Of a stretch of DNA of 64,000 bases, positions 1 through 11,732 are shown in pieces. Position 1 is the first letter of the stretch, and each line of letters starts with the position of its first letter. The notes beneath the pieces are model-generated. The model searched no databases and was not told where the DNA came from. It worked only from the letters and a program-made list of their open reading frames with translations. Source of the DNA: Trichuris trichiura. Its lineage: Eukaryota > Nematoda > Enoplea > Trichinellida > Trichuridae. The translations under genes and the position numbers were made by a program. Where the stretch lies: positions 496,001 to 560,000 of the forward strand of contig JBAJFE010000059.1 of the NCBI GenBank assembly GCA_037903355.1, written 5' to 3'.

Positions 1-1386
1 GTGTTCTGAGAGCATTCTGTTGCACCCATCGGGTGCAGTGTCAGTTATTCTTCTCCTGACAGCTTTTGCTCCCCCATCTTCTCGCTAGTCAGGAATTCGT
101 TTTTCCGAATTGTTGACACAATAAACAGGATCTAAGCTATTGCATTAGTATTAATGGAGGAATGTGCTAATACTAACTTTCTGCAATGAAATCGACCTTC
201 CGCTCGACTGTGACTGACAAGCAAAACAATTATTCATTAGACGATAGCGGACTAATTAATGGCAGACTGTTAGCAAAAGGACGTACGTTTCTAAGTTTCC
301 AAGTTCATTCAACCGTCTTACTTCGGTTTGAAACTTCAAAAGAACTCAAATGTTACTTTGCAGGCGGAATAGTTTCCTTTCCGCTTGGATATTAGCGTCT
401 TTTGCTTCTTTGATGAATTGCTTTTACAGATGAGACTCATAGCCATGAAAGATTGTGAAATTGATCTAATACACATAGACAACATTGTCTGCTGTAACTT
501 TTGAATAGCTCATTAGCTATCCAATCACGCAACGATAATTCTGGCAAAGCAAGGTGAACGAACAGTTCGTTAATGTTACGATTAATAATGCGTTTAGATA
601 TTCTCCTTTTAGAGTAGATACAGCTTGATAATAAAATGCCGAAAATGGGATTCTCATTTAAACATGTTTCGTAGATGTGTGTGAACAAAAACTTATAAAA
701 TATTTTCATGTTTAACTTAATAATTTGTAATAATTAGGGAGTGAGCCCTTTAAAGACGAACAGCTGCTTGTTAAGAACAGTGTTGTTCCCTCATTTTTTT
801 AAACTGACATAGTCTTGAAGTGCCACGTAAGGTCGGGCGGGAAACGTTCTGACATCATAGGGTAGAAAATAGCATTCTGAAACACTTTGAGTTTCAGAAT
901 TTCAGATAAGGAGCCTCGATGCCAACTCGGCATACTGACAACGTAACATGTGCATTCCAAAAATAGGCAACTGCGACTCCATCAATCAACAGAAAAATCC
1001 GTACTTCTAGTCTTTACGGTTTCTAAGCAGAGAACAGTTGGGTGTACCTTTAAACAAATTTATTACGTTCCCTTTGGTTTCCCGCGCTTAAAGAAAAGCA
1101 GAAGCAAACTTAAGCATAAAAGCCATTTTTAAATCCATTTCCAATATGGGTAAGCGTACACCCTAGCCCGCCAAAAGTCTGATACAACGAGAATCGTTGT
1201 CCTGTTTTGCAATACCTCTCTCTGACATGCTAAATGAGACCCTTATGGGGGTGCCTATTTGTGCATATTAGAAAAGTGAGCTCATGACAAAACGATCATT
1301 TCTGTTAAAAGTTAAAAGCAGACTACATGGGTTAGTGCCAATCTTGTATTCGCAAGTGTGGCTTATATTAAGGAAATTTCTTTCAG
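1..1386. other. Region upstream of the peroxidase exons, no supported gene
   Basis: No exon here could be joined in phase to the first recognised peroxidase exon at 1387. The N-terminal part of a heme peroxidase (signal peptide and the stretch before the distal-histidine segment) should lie here or before the window, but no typical N-terminal peroxidase motif was seen. Short open frames at 186-395 (+), 437-709 (-) and 950-1132 (+) have no recognisable content or flanking splice sites. Confidence 0.5.
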
Positions 1387-3471
1387 CAAGTCACACCAAA
1401 GACCGTCCAAGCGCTAGAGAAGCAACTCGCTTTCTTTTGAGCTCACCGCAACTTGTGACTAGCGGGAAATGGAATATGCTGCTGATGCAGTTCGGACAGT
1501 TCATCGTGCACGATACCAGTAGAACTTCCTTGCTGCCTTCAGACCGCTGCGGATCGTGTATGGAAATCCCCGGGCGTTGTTTTCCTATAAGAGTGGAAAA
1601 CTTCGATCCAAGATTCGGCTGCGCAAGACCACCTTGCTGCTTATTCTTTACTCGATCGAGCCCACTGTGTGGAACCGGTAAACTTAACTGTTTGTTTACT
1701 TTGCTAGGAGGGATAAACATCTGAAGGCAACAGAGCTTTCTACTAGTCGCGTTTCGACAAGTTTAAATTATTTGGCAGTGATTGCACTGATTTTTATTTT
1801 CATTCTATGGGTTGTCTACTTTACTCCTATAGAAGCAGTTCTATTGAACAGCAAGCTTTGATTTTACATGTTAACTTTTATAGGAATGAGCAGTTCGCGT
1901 GAGCAGGTGAATGAAAATACGGCTTTCCTGGATGGATCTGCAGTTTATTCAAGCTCTCTGCCAGATTCTTTGAGGTTGAAAGAACCTAAGGTTGGCACAA
2001 TGCGGTTCACGTTCTTCAATAACCATGTGGTACCCCCGTTCAACGACAAGGCCTGTTTCGGGCCGAATAACTGCAACGCCAATTTCGACATCGGTGACAA
2101 CAGAGCAACGATTTTCATTGCTCTGGTCGCTGTTCACACCTTGTTCATCCGAGAGCACAACAGACTTACAGAGCAGCTCCGTTTGATTAATCCAACATGG
2201 CCGCCTGAACGCCTATTTTTGGAAAGTAGGAAGATAATTGGAGCAATGATACAGGTGATCACCTACAAGGAATGGCTGCCGAAAATACTTGGCATTCGAT
2301 ACCATTCATTAATCCCGCCCTACACTGGTTATGACGCAACCGTGAATCCGTCAATTATAAATGAATTCACCACTGCTGCCATGCGCTTCGGTCACGGAAT
2401 GATAACTGAGTTTTACGAACGTGTTGACGATCGCGGAAATTCAATTCCAAGTGCAAAAATGAGGTGGGCGATTTCTTTCATTCTGTAAAAAACTTTTCCC
2501 TCAAAATTCCGCCTTCTCACAGGCGGTAGTTAATCTTCATAAAATTGAAAACTTGGTGTAGAGGACAAGGAAGATGTTTACCATTAATAAGATCGCCTTG
2601 CGACGCATGAGGAAATTGTCATCCCGCGTGCGACTTAGCTTAAATTCTTTAAAAACCATTTTTCGCATTTGCTTATTTGTCCAAGTCAATGCTACTACGT
2701 AGTATTACGTATGTATGTATCGACTTTCAGGTTTGACCAAGGCGTGCTGAAACCTGCCAAGCTGCTTTTTGAAGGCGGTGTTGAACCGCTGTTACGTGGC
2801 TTGCTAAGAATGGAAGTGAAGCGACCTCAACGAGTGACTACCTCAGTTACGGAGAACATGTTCGGCAGTACCGACCTTGCTTCAACGAACGTTCAGCGAG
2901 GCCGTGATCATGGTCTTGCATCTTACAATCATTTTCGACAATACTGCGGTTTGAAAAGGGCACAAGACTTTGATGACTTAAGCAATGAAATTCTGGACCC
3001 AAATTTGAGAAACAATTTGCAGCAAGGCTTTAGAGATGTTGGTGCGATATCTTCTTTGCAATCGATTGCAAACTAGCGTTAATCAATTCTGCAATTGCAG
3101 ATAATATAGATTTGTACGTCGGAGGTCTACTAGAAGATCCAGTGATAGATGGTCTGGTTGGACCTACGTTTGCGTGCCTAATTTCGGAACAGTTTCGAAG
3201 ACTGAGGGATGGCGACAGGTAAGCAAGCAATTCAAGAGAAGGTTTCTATTCGACAACGTTATTTGTCAGATTTTGGTATCAAAATCCGGAAATCTTTAGC
3301 CCTGAACAGTTGGAGGAACTGGAAAAGTTTACCATTGCCCGCCTTATGTGCAACAATATGAAGAACCTTAACAAGGTACCCAGAGATGGGTTTGCTGTTT
3401 TGAAAGAGTCGGAAACGGTGCCTTGCTCATCCATTCCCCATATTGATCTATCAAAGTGGAAGCATGTTTGA
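1387..3471 (+). CDS. Animal heme peroxidase (peroxidasin/peroxinectin type), 5' exons missing
   Basis: Five exons join in phase: 1387-1677, 1884-2463, 2731-3041, 3101-3218, 3270-3471, giving about 500 residues of catalytic domain ending in a TGA. Seen in order: distal segment QFGQFIVHD with the distal His, DGSAVYSSS, the catalytic Arg in REHNR, proximal His in [15 protein letters not shown], then [17 protein letters not shown] and RFWYQNP. These follow the animal peroxidase superfamily, which uses hydrogen peroxide to oxidise halides or cross-link tyrosines. In nematodes such enzymes act mostly in cuticle and extracellular matrix. The position just before the distal His, normally an Asp that forms a heme ester in myeloperoxidase, is Val; the second heme-linking residue (Glu of REHNR) is kept. 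Introns are 206, 267, 59 and 51 bp. The signal peptide and first exons were not found, so the gene is partial as annotated. An N-terminally truncated copy is possible, but no frameshift or stop was seen in the five exons. Confidence 0.9.
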
Positions 3472-4992
3472 CACTGTTCACCACCCTTGTAGCCTAAAGA
3501 TGTATGCAAAGCCTTACAAGGACGTTTTGTTTTTCTTATCCTTGAACCAGTTTTATCAATTGCACATTGCTACTTTACGCAGTGAGTAGGCAACAATTCG
3601 GAATGAAACGTTCAACAATTGGCCTACTTTTTTGACTTGATCCGCCTTTGCTAACCATCTCGGACAGTCATAAAGACTAGAAAAGATTGCTACTGGTCAT
3701 CCGCTTGAACAATTATCTTTAGAAAACAGCACAACACTTTGTTTCAAGTGCTGTCACGCTTAGAATTAGTTTGCACCAAAACAACAGCAAGTAAAAATTC
3801 ATTTTCCTTGGAACGTTTTGTTGCCTTTGGTGATAAACTCTCTTTTCATCTATATTGAAGATAAAGCAATACTTACCGATGGAAAACGTTGTCCTTTTTA
3901 CACTCAGTGGTATGCGGCCTTTGAAAAAGCTACCTTTGAAAGCTCAGTAGCGTACGTAGGAATAGTGAGTAATCTTTGTCTTCCTGACAATTGTTAATCT
4001 ATTCTTCCATTGATGAAGACAGTAAAGCCTAATGGAAATTAACCGCGTCAGAGAGAATAAAATTGCTTAGAACTACTACAGATGAGCTCATCTTTGACTA
4101 CAAAATAAAGCAGAGGTATTTACGTTAATAGAATCAAGTACTTTGTTAGTCAAGCTAGGTCAGTACGATCATGACTTCATTTGCTTCCTTATTCATATTC
4201 TGAATTAGCAAAAGGATGGTCACTAGACCATGGCGGTTGTATTAATGAGGCTATTTGCCTCATTTATTATTATGACTAAAATAGGAATACGCGGCAAGTG
4301 ATCCATAACAGCGACGCTGTAGATCAGTTTTTCGAACTCTCCATTTTACCGCTTCCCTTTACGTTTCGCCTGGGACAGTTGAGCTCCAGCTCAGAAAAAC
4401 AAGGTCACTAAAACTCAAGTTTATTTCATCAGAACGAATTCCATTGAGAAACCTTATCAGCTTAACGAAATTAGCTTTCTCATCTATGGATAAAATACAG
4501 TATGCCGCAGGCTTGGGATCATTAAATCATACTAAGCAGTAACATGTTGGATTTCTGCTCTTCGCCAAAGGATCGGCGCAGAGGAGCCGCGTCAGTCATG
4601 CGTGGACAGTGTTGGTGCATAACATTTGCATCCTTGATTACCCTGCTCTTTTCCCCCCGCTACTCGACTACTTCGTCTTGACAGCCTTTTGGAAACCTCT
4701 AGCGCTCCTGATCTTAAGAATCACGGCTGCAGTTAAGAAAAAGGCTCATTAGTAGCGGAAATCACTAGCACCAATCAAGTAAATACTGAAATTTTCAGTT
4801 CCTTTTTACGGTATAATACGTGCATCTAATTTCGTCGTCAGCGTCACTAAGTAGCAAATGTCTTTGCAAATAGGTTGTTGTTGCGCAGCTGCCACGTGAA
4901 TATCTAATGAACGGTTATACATTTGCGAATTACTGACGGAGATAAGCGCATACTAAAGCGTAGGCAGTGTAATTACCTGCGTACAAAGAAAA
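3472..4992. other. Intergenic, nothing recognised
   Basis: AT-rich sequence between the peroxidase stop codon and the retroelement relic. No exon with acceptable splice sites, RNA gene or clear repeat was seen on either strand. Confidence 0.5.
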
Positions 4993-6090
4993 TCATTGGA
5001 ACAGGTTGACGCCTGCTCCGCGGAGATAAGGGGGCAAACCAGATACACGGTGGAATGACAAACAGTCAGCCAGTTCAGCAAGAAGCAGGATTAACAGGAC
5101 CGTAGATTTGAACTTGTTATAGTGTGCGCTGGCCTTAGCATGGCCTACTCGTAGAAGCATCCATCGAACTAAGAAGACGTCACCCGGTCGACAGGAGATA
5201 TTTCCTTTCCCTACTCCGTCGTGCAAGACCGTTTGCTTCATTTGTGCTTCCACGCACCTGCTTCTCACCGTTGCTCACAAATTCTGGACTCTTTTTGAAA
5301 ATGTAATTTTCAACTGCTTCTTCTGGTCACGGAAAACAATTATCTATTGGAAGCACAGCCAAGTGACCATAGAGCACTTCTCAAAAGGCAAAACTTTCGT
5401 ACACGATTGCACCAGGGTGCTGCAGGTAAACATCGCACATGGGACTAAGTCATCGTAGTTTGCGTGTCTAAAATTCGCGTAGGCCGCCAGTATGCATCTA
5501 AGTGCTCTGTTCGCTCGCCTGATCTTCCAATGAACACAGGATAAGAAATGATAGGCAATATCCAAGTTCAATTTTTACGTTCGCCAAAGTCAACTTCAGC
5601 TTTTCCGCTGCATCCTGGTTGCTAATCATTTTCTTTGCCACCCTATACCTTAACACAATTGGTTTCATGAAGAAGTCCGCGACCTTTTGACTTGTCATAT
5701 TTGGTACAGCCGTCAACTCCACCAATTGTGTCATATAGACAACACAGACAATGATATGCTGATTTCCTTTTCCGGTTAAACGGAACTGTCCAAGGTGATC
5801 CAATCCTACTAGTTTGGATGGTTTACCTAGATGTTCTATGCTTTGGAGAAACCCATGCAGCTTTCCACTTCCAATGTCTTTTTTCTGGCAGACTGGATAG
5901 ACTAGAATCCCCTCATGTGCCTTTTTCGTGATATCGGGCCACCAGTATTGTTTTTTCCTTGCTGACTGTCTTTTCCACACCGAGGCGTCCTGCTGTTGTG
6001 GCGGCGTGAGTGAACATGACGACATTTTGTCGCAGGTTTAAAGAAATGGCCAATCTCCATGGAGCTCCCTGATCGCACATCTTGCATGCC
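4993..6090 (-). mobile_element. Decayed Ty3/gypsy-type integrase relic
   Basis: The minus strand carries pieces of a retrotransposon integrase in at least three reading frames. Around 5950-6030 is the end of the zinc-binding region (AGRLGVEKTVSK in one frame, KKQYWWPDI in the next). At 5620-5900 comes the start of the catalytic core, including VGLDHLGQF and HIIVCVVYM. At 5344-5520 is the later core segment CILAAYANFRHANYDDLVP in another frame. A piece containing GDVFLVR near 5160-5190 may be the C-terminal integrase segment. One cysteine of the usual zinc-binding CPVC is Tyr. The frame changes and missing residues show the copy is dead. No LTRs, reverse transcriptase or gag could be identified; a DALSQALV-like piece near 6300 on the same strand might be an RNase H remnant but is weak. 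Confidence 0.8.
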
Positions 6091-7373
6091 GATTTCTTCT
6101 ACAAGTCGAAATTCTTCTTGGCAATTTAGTTTCCCCTGGCTTCCTCCTTCTTCTCCTGGCTAGAGTCTAGCTATTTACTGATGTGGTGTAGCTCAAGATC
6201 AGCTGCTAGTTCCTTCCGACTTAAGCCATCGGAAACGGCTGTACAAAGTCAACACGTGTTTTCCTATTTTGGCCTCCGAACCTTCAGCTCTGACAAGTGC
6301 CTGTGACAGAGCATCTAGTGCGACAACTGTACCGCCAGATCTGTGTACGAGTTCACAACCACCGAGATATCAATGACGGTCATTACCTATTTCCAAATTT
6401 GTTGTTCAGCTGTTGCCACTGGCCATTCGTGGCCACGTCCTGCATGGCCATTTCTCCGTAACTCTATAACACTATCGACCAGTGCACTTCTGGCAAGGCA
6501 TTAGCTGAAAAGTAATAGACGAAACGCCTGAGCCACACTTCAGTACCCATAGATGCTAAGAGCGTATGCGGCAGTTGGGCCCACAACATCCGCAACTTTG
6601 CTCTGCTGATACCGTTTCTTCAGCATCAACTTTTCCAAGGAACTTATCTCCATCTCTGACACTTGCTCCGTGTTTTACAGCTTGCCCTCGATCGAATCGG
6701 ATTTCGTACAACGTTTCTTAAACACTATTGAATTCTCGATGTTGCCGCTTCGATTGCAAGACGGGCGCTCGACTGGTATACAGCAACAAGACAACACCTT
6801 TATTGTTCCAAGACCACCGCTAACCAAATCGGCATAACGCACACTTCATCAGAAAGGAACTTCGCCTAGCTGACTGAATGATCTAATCATCGTCAGACTC
6901 CGCCGTTCCCCTATTCTGTGCACTTAGATCTGCATCCCACCCAACATGTACACGCCTATCATTACAATATAACAGAAGATTTTAGAAAGTTGCAAACGCT
7001 AAAGCTGAATTCACTAGAAATTGGAACGAAAGGAAAAACTAAAAGCTGCACAGACTCCAACAGGCTAAGTTCAAAGGGAGTAACCACCTGCAACGAAGTC
7101 TTTGAAAGAACATGTTCCAGACGCTTAAGATTTAAAAACTGTAGCACACCTTGCAATCGATTTCTTTCGTAATCCCGAATGCAGTTATTAAACAAAACCT
7201 CATTTTTCGATCACGCGCATTGTGACTATTTATAAACCAGGGCTATTTGAAAGCATAAATAGTGCCCGCTTATCACAAAAAATTCCACCCGTAACTACTA
7301 CACCGTAGTAGAGAAATATCTAAGAGAACTTTTTTTGAAGATATAATGTCTTCGTACGGGACCAAATAATTTC
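6091..7373. other. Intergenic, possible further retroelement debris
   Basis: Upstream, in the sense of the minus strand, of the integrase relic, where reverse transcriptase and RNase H would be expected. Apart from the weak RNase-H-like fragment near 6300 nothing could be aligned by eye. Open frames at 6918-7172 (+) and 6962-7195 (-) overlap each other and show no domain. Confidence 0.4.
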
Positions 7374-8047
7374 ATTTTGGCTTCTTTTGTACGGATTTTC
7401 TGTGTCCCGTTGAATAAACTTTTATTAATAAACTTTTCTTAATAAAATGTCCGTAGCTTTCGGGTCCGAACTTGACCCGTCATCAGCGGTCTAAGGATTG
7501 ACGTATGACTAAAGTGTACTAGTAACGTGCAACGTCTATAGCTGTTTAAAGGCCCGTGTTTTAAAGTGGGCCTTGTGGTTCTTCTCTTTGTCCGTCAGCA
7601 GTTCGAGCGGGTGAATCAAATTTAATTGAGCGAGCAACATTTCGAGCGGGTTACAATATTCGTCCATATTTCATTTATTTCCGCTCCATTATCTCTGTTG
7701 TAGGTTGTATTGTTTCTAATATACAGAGCTTCCTTGATTTTTCGTAAGCGCACATTCTTTTCATAACATAAAACTTTTGGAGCCTTGGAGCAACAGAGAT
7801 AATGGAACGGAAATAAATGAAATATGGACGAATATTGTAACCCGCTCGAAATGTTGCTCGCTCAATTAAATTTGATTCCCCGCTCGAACTGCAGAAAAAG
7901 AAATGAAAACAGCTTTCTGAATACTTTAGTCAATCCTTAGACCGCTGATGATCGGACCCGAAAGCTACGGACATTTTATTAAGAAAAGTTTATTAATAAA
8001 AGTTTATTCAACGGGACACAGAAAATCCGTACAAAAGAAGCCAAAAT
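7374..8047. repeat. Large fold-back (inverted repeat) element with hammerhead-like arms
   Basis: The left arm (7374-7700) is repeated in reverse complement in the right arm (7791-8047) around a 90-bp loop. Matching landmarks are TTTTGGCTTCTTTTGTACGG at 7375 against its complement ending at 8046, and CTCTGTTG at 7693 against CAACAGAG at 7791. The left arm is longer because about 75 bp near 7516-7590 have no partner. A 15-bp direct repeat, ATCTAAGAGAACTTT, lies outside each end (7318-7332 and 8046-8060), but 41 bp separate the left copy from the arm. No transposase or reverse transcriptase is inside. The paired ribozyme-like cores suggest a non-autonomous element related to Penelope-like or other hammerhead-bearing retroelements; that link is inference. 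Confidence 0.85.
7450..7490 (-). ncRNA. Hammerhead-ribozyme-like core, left arm of fold-back
   Basis: Read on the minus strand: ACCG, then CTGATGA (7486-7480), a spacer C, GGGTC, a 7-nt loop, GACCC, then GAAA (7461-7458), GCTA and CGGAC. This matches the hammerhead plan: CUGANGA core, 5-bp stem II, GAAA, a two-pair stem III (AG with CU, no loop) and a UA cleavage point. Stem I is then formed by CCG pairing with CGG. Short-stem-III hammerheads of this kind are known in Penelope-like elements and animal satellites. The unpaired C next to stem II is atypical, so activity is uncertain. Confidence 0.4.
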
Positions 8048-8340
8048 CTAAGAGAACTTTCACAAATTATGAAATTGCTTGAAACTGCCGCTGCGCAATA
8101 GGCAGATGCGGCAACGGTGTGCATCAAGGTGCAGCCCACAGACGCCCGCAGAAAAGCAACCAGTCATAACATGCCGGCTGACCTAGAAACATGAAAACAG
8201 CTTTCTGAATATGCTCAAAGAATCTTGTCAAATGGGCTATTTGAACTGCTTTTGAAAGGAAAACTCTGTGGAAACAAAGTCAAGGTTGCTGAAAATTTCA
8301 GGTAACGCATGAAGGGAGAAAGGTTGAAGCAAAACAGAAA

Positions 8341-8346
8341 TATAAA
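8341..8346 (+). promoter_or_regulatory. TATA-like box of the small secreted-protein gene
   Basis: TATAAA lies 42 bp before the ATG at 8388, a plausible TATA position for a gene with a short leader. It is a sequence match only. Confidence 0.3.
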
Positions 8347-8387
8347 CCGTTGGCATCACCTGGAAAACCAGTAGACACTCAGAGATC

Positions 8388-8716
8388 ATGAATGCAATAA
8401 CGCATTTCTTCTGGACGATTTTATTAGTGCTCTGTCTCAATAAGGGCGAAGGTAAGCGTACTGTCACTTTTGACATCTTCCATGTACGTCTTTTTTAGCG
8501 TTGCCAGCTGAGCACAGGTTTGTACTTCCAACCTTCCTGGGCCCGCCATCACTCGAGCCAATGTTCAGCTTTGACAAAACCGATCATCACATGGTCAGCA
8601 TGTCGAGCAACATGAATTTTGCGGGAGTTGGCAGAGAACCTATCAACGTTGCCACCAAAATTCGACGACACAATCCAAATGCATTTGGATTCTATCTTAG
8701 CCGCGATCCCAATTAG
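8388..8716 (+). CDS. Small secreted protein of 93 residues, two exons, unknown family
   Basis: Exon 1 (8388-8451) encodes Met plus a hydrophobic signal peptide (TILLVLCL core). A 47-bp GTAAGC...TTTTTTAG intron follows, then exon 2 (8499-8716) ends in TAG; the phase is kept. The mature protein would be about 70 residues, without cysteines, rich in Pro, Phe, Asn and His. A basic KIRR stretch at residues 75-78 precedes a C-terminal 15-residue tail (HNPNAFGFYLSRDPN). That layout resembles a small secreted peptide precursor, but no family was recognised. Support is the signal peptide, a canonical intron of the size used by neighbouring genes, a TATA box upstream and an AATAAA about 195 bp downstream. 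It may be a neuropeptide-like or excreted protein; both are guesses. Confidence 0.65.
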
Positions 8717-11700
8717 TAACACGCTATTGTCTCTTAAGTAAATGGAACTTTAGAATTTTGATCTTCTGCTCATTTTAACGCAAAGGAACTATTTAGAATG
8801 CGCGTGAATTAGTAAAAACAAAACTGCATACAAAATAGAGATCGAACAGAAAGAAGGTGGAAAAGACATTACATTTACGATGGTTGAAAAAAACAACCTG
8901 TCTGCGCGCTAATAAATTCTAATTCGTAAGTGTGGAAGAAAATTAGTAAGATAGTGCTTATCGCTAGCCTGAATAAAGCAAAAAGATCACCTCAACTCGA
9001 TATATTAATACAACAAAGCTTGTAAACAAAGAAACCGGCCGTCACTACTATTATTGTTGTCATGACTTCTTTCTGAAATAATAATCAGCATAATATTATT
9101 AGTGATTAACCAAAATATTTTTCAGCGATCAATTTAAACGTTCCTTGTTCTATTACATTCAGTTTTATCCCGTTGTATGCTAATTGCTTCGAAACCATTA
9201 CATTTTGCCAGAAACTTCTGTGGGAACAAGGAGCAACCAACTTAGGTAGAGAACCGACTTATTGGAGAGTACGTGATATCAGTTGACCATAACTGTCGCG
9301 TACAGAAGTTGCCACTAGTAGGAAGAAAATAATTCGCAGTCAAAATATTGAAAACTGATAACCCTAAGTTGATGAAGTCGTACCAGTTTATTAAAAGTTG
9401 CTCGAACCGGGAAAGGTTGGAGAAGCTTAAATAAGAATTAGAATGTCCTTCGAAAGATACAACCTTGAACAACTCAGTATATTCATCGCTCAACCTCTTT
9501 CGAATTCAACGCAGAAATTATACACAGGAAAACAAAAAACTTTCATTTCATTAGGAAGACTTCTGCATCGACTGCCTTTTAAAAGCACGTGATGGAATGA
9601 GGAAGTCAAATACCGCGCCTAATAAGAAAGACAGTAATATAAAATGGCAACTCGCTGACACTAACGGAACTGCCGTCACAGCCACTTACTGTCTAAGCAA
9701 ATAAAGAAAGGTGCCAAAAATTACTTTCTGTTTGTTCAAAGCATAGTAACAACCAATGGCAGTCGAGTTAAAATTTTATATGCAGAAAAACCGGACAGAA
9801 CATCCGAACCCAAAAAACCTAACGCCAATTTAACTTTCATGAACATGTGCGGAACAACAATCTGTTTGCCCCTATCTTCCATTTGTGATTGGAAAGCTTT
9901 CGGAATGAGATGTGTTCTATCATCAGCGCAGTACCGACGACGGGAGACGGTTGTAGGCCACCTTCGGTTTATGCAGGGGAGCTGCATAACGTTCATGCGA
10001 GGATATTAACATAATGTTAATATTTTGAAATCAGCATCACATTTACTCAGGAAACTATGACAAAAAGAGTTCAAATAAAACTAAGGCAGTAAAAATAAAA
10101 GCAGCTAAAGGTAGTGCTACATAATAAAAAACTATTTCATTAGTAAGGAAAGCTGCACTGCTTCCAGAGGAGTTCAAGTTTTAAGCATAGATTATTTCAC
10201 TGTTTATGCTGCAAAAGCAAGAACCGATATTCACTTGCAAATGGTAAGGACTAAAAATGTGCCATCGAAATACTAAAGTTTCAAGACAAATAATTTCAAC
10301 CACTTGCGACTTGTTCTTCCTCTTTCAGGAACGAACCTGTTATTTCACAGGTTCTCAAACTCAAAATGAAACAGCAAAACTTCGTATCCTGTTCAAGAAC
10401 ACAAATTTGGTCAACTTACGCGGCGCTAGCCATATACAGCGTTGATTAGGCAAGTTGCAAGGCAATCGCTCTAGGAACCAAGGTTATTTCAAATGTTTCG
10501 TAGCGGATATTTGAGTAGCAAAAGAACGAAGAGAAGAGAGTAGTTGGCTGCTTCCTTACAGGAATGAATTATAGCTTTACTCGAACGGAATTTCGGTTAG
10601 CTGGAAGCAAGCGTTGAAAGCATCGTTCTCAAAGGATACAGAGCGTCTGAGTTCTCAAAAATTGGAAAGGTGAAAACTCCTTAACGAATGGTTGTTACAA
10701 GGGCTCAATAGATTTAGAAAAGTCATTGCCTTTAAGATTGCTCGGCGGAAGTCTTCGCCGAACGGAGGACACCCATTTTGCTGTAACTTGGGAAGAGATG
10801 AAAAAGGTATTCTTATTAAGAACCCGAATGCTCCACTACTACAAAATCTTGACATATTTCTCAAACCGAACACGCGTAAACAAGTGCTATTCAGTTTGTC
10901 GTAAGTTGCCCTCGACAAACAATTATTAACAAAGTACACTCTGCTACTAAAGGCAACTTAGTGGCGACAGCTGTTGACCGCCATAAATTGGGACAACAGA
11001 GCCGATGACACAAACGCCGCTTGATGACATATATTTACAAGACAGGGATAGTGTTTGCAGATTCGATACCAGTATTAACGCACCCAAACTGTTTTTCAAG
11101 TCTACTGACCTGGAGCCTAACCTTACCGTTGTAAACAGCTCAGCCCCCCAACGGCAAAGGCGTACTGACTTGAATGACCCGTGCTCCGAATGGTAACATT
11201 TTCTAAGCAAATTGAACCTAGACAATCTTGAAAAGTGAAAGAACTCATTGTTTTTAACAGCAGCATAATTATTTTTGTAATACTGAAAGGTGCTTTGCTC
11301 GAACATCTACGAACAGCCTGAGACATATAGCTGTTCCTCTATTTCCCTTGCGCCGTCTAGGTATTCCGTAAGAAATGCGTTATTCTTTTTATGTTCAGCG
11401 ACTGTATCTAGGATCCCCACTAAATTAATGCCCACGACCAACTGTCCATTGCCTTCCATGCAGATTTCTTAAAAAGCAAGTACTGATCATGTTACGTACG
11501 TCAGTAAATGGCAGTGTATCATAAGATAGCATCGTATAATGCTTCAAAACCTGCGAAAAGCCGCCAACATATGCTGACCTTAAGCAGCGCAAGAAAATGT
11601 AAAACTTTGCTGTTCACAGCATCTCCTGTATTGAAAACGTCTCAGTGACTTATAAGATTTTGTTTACGTAACTTAAAACTTCAGATGCGCAGTGTTGTTA

Positions 11701-11732
11701 CAGAAAATGCCCCGTCGGTTACCAAACAATAA
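8717..11732. other. Intergenic, no supported gene
   Basis: AT-rich. AATAAA at 8911-8916 could be the polyadenylation signal of the secreted-protein gene. Overlapping short frames around 9736-9996 (-) and 10690-11470 (both strands) have no recognisable domain and no convincing splice partners. Confidence 0.45.

Noticed and set aside
1391..1720. 109-codon minus-strand open frame
   Set aside because: Antisense to the peroxidase exon with the distal histidine.
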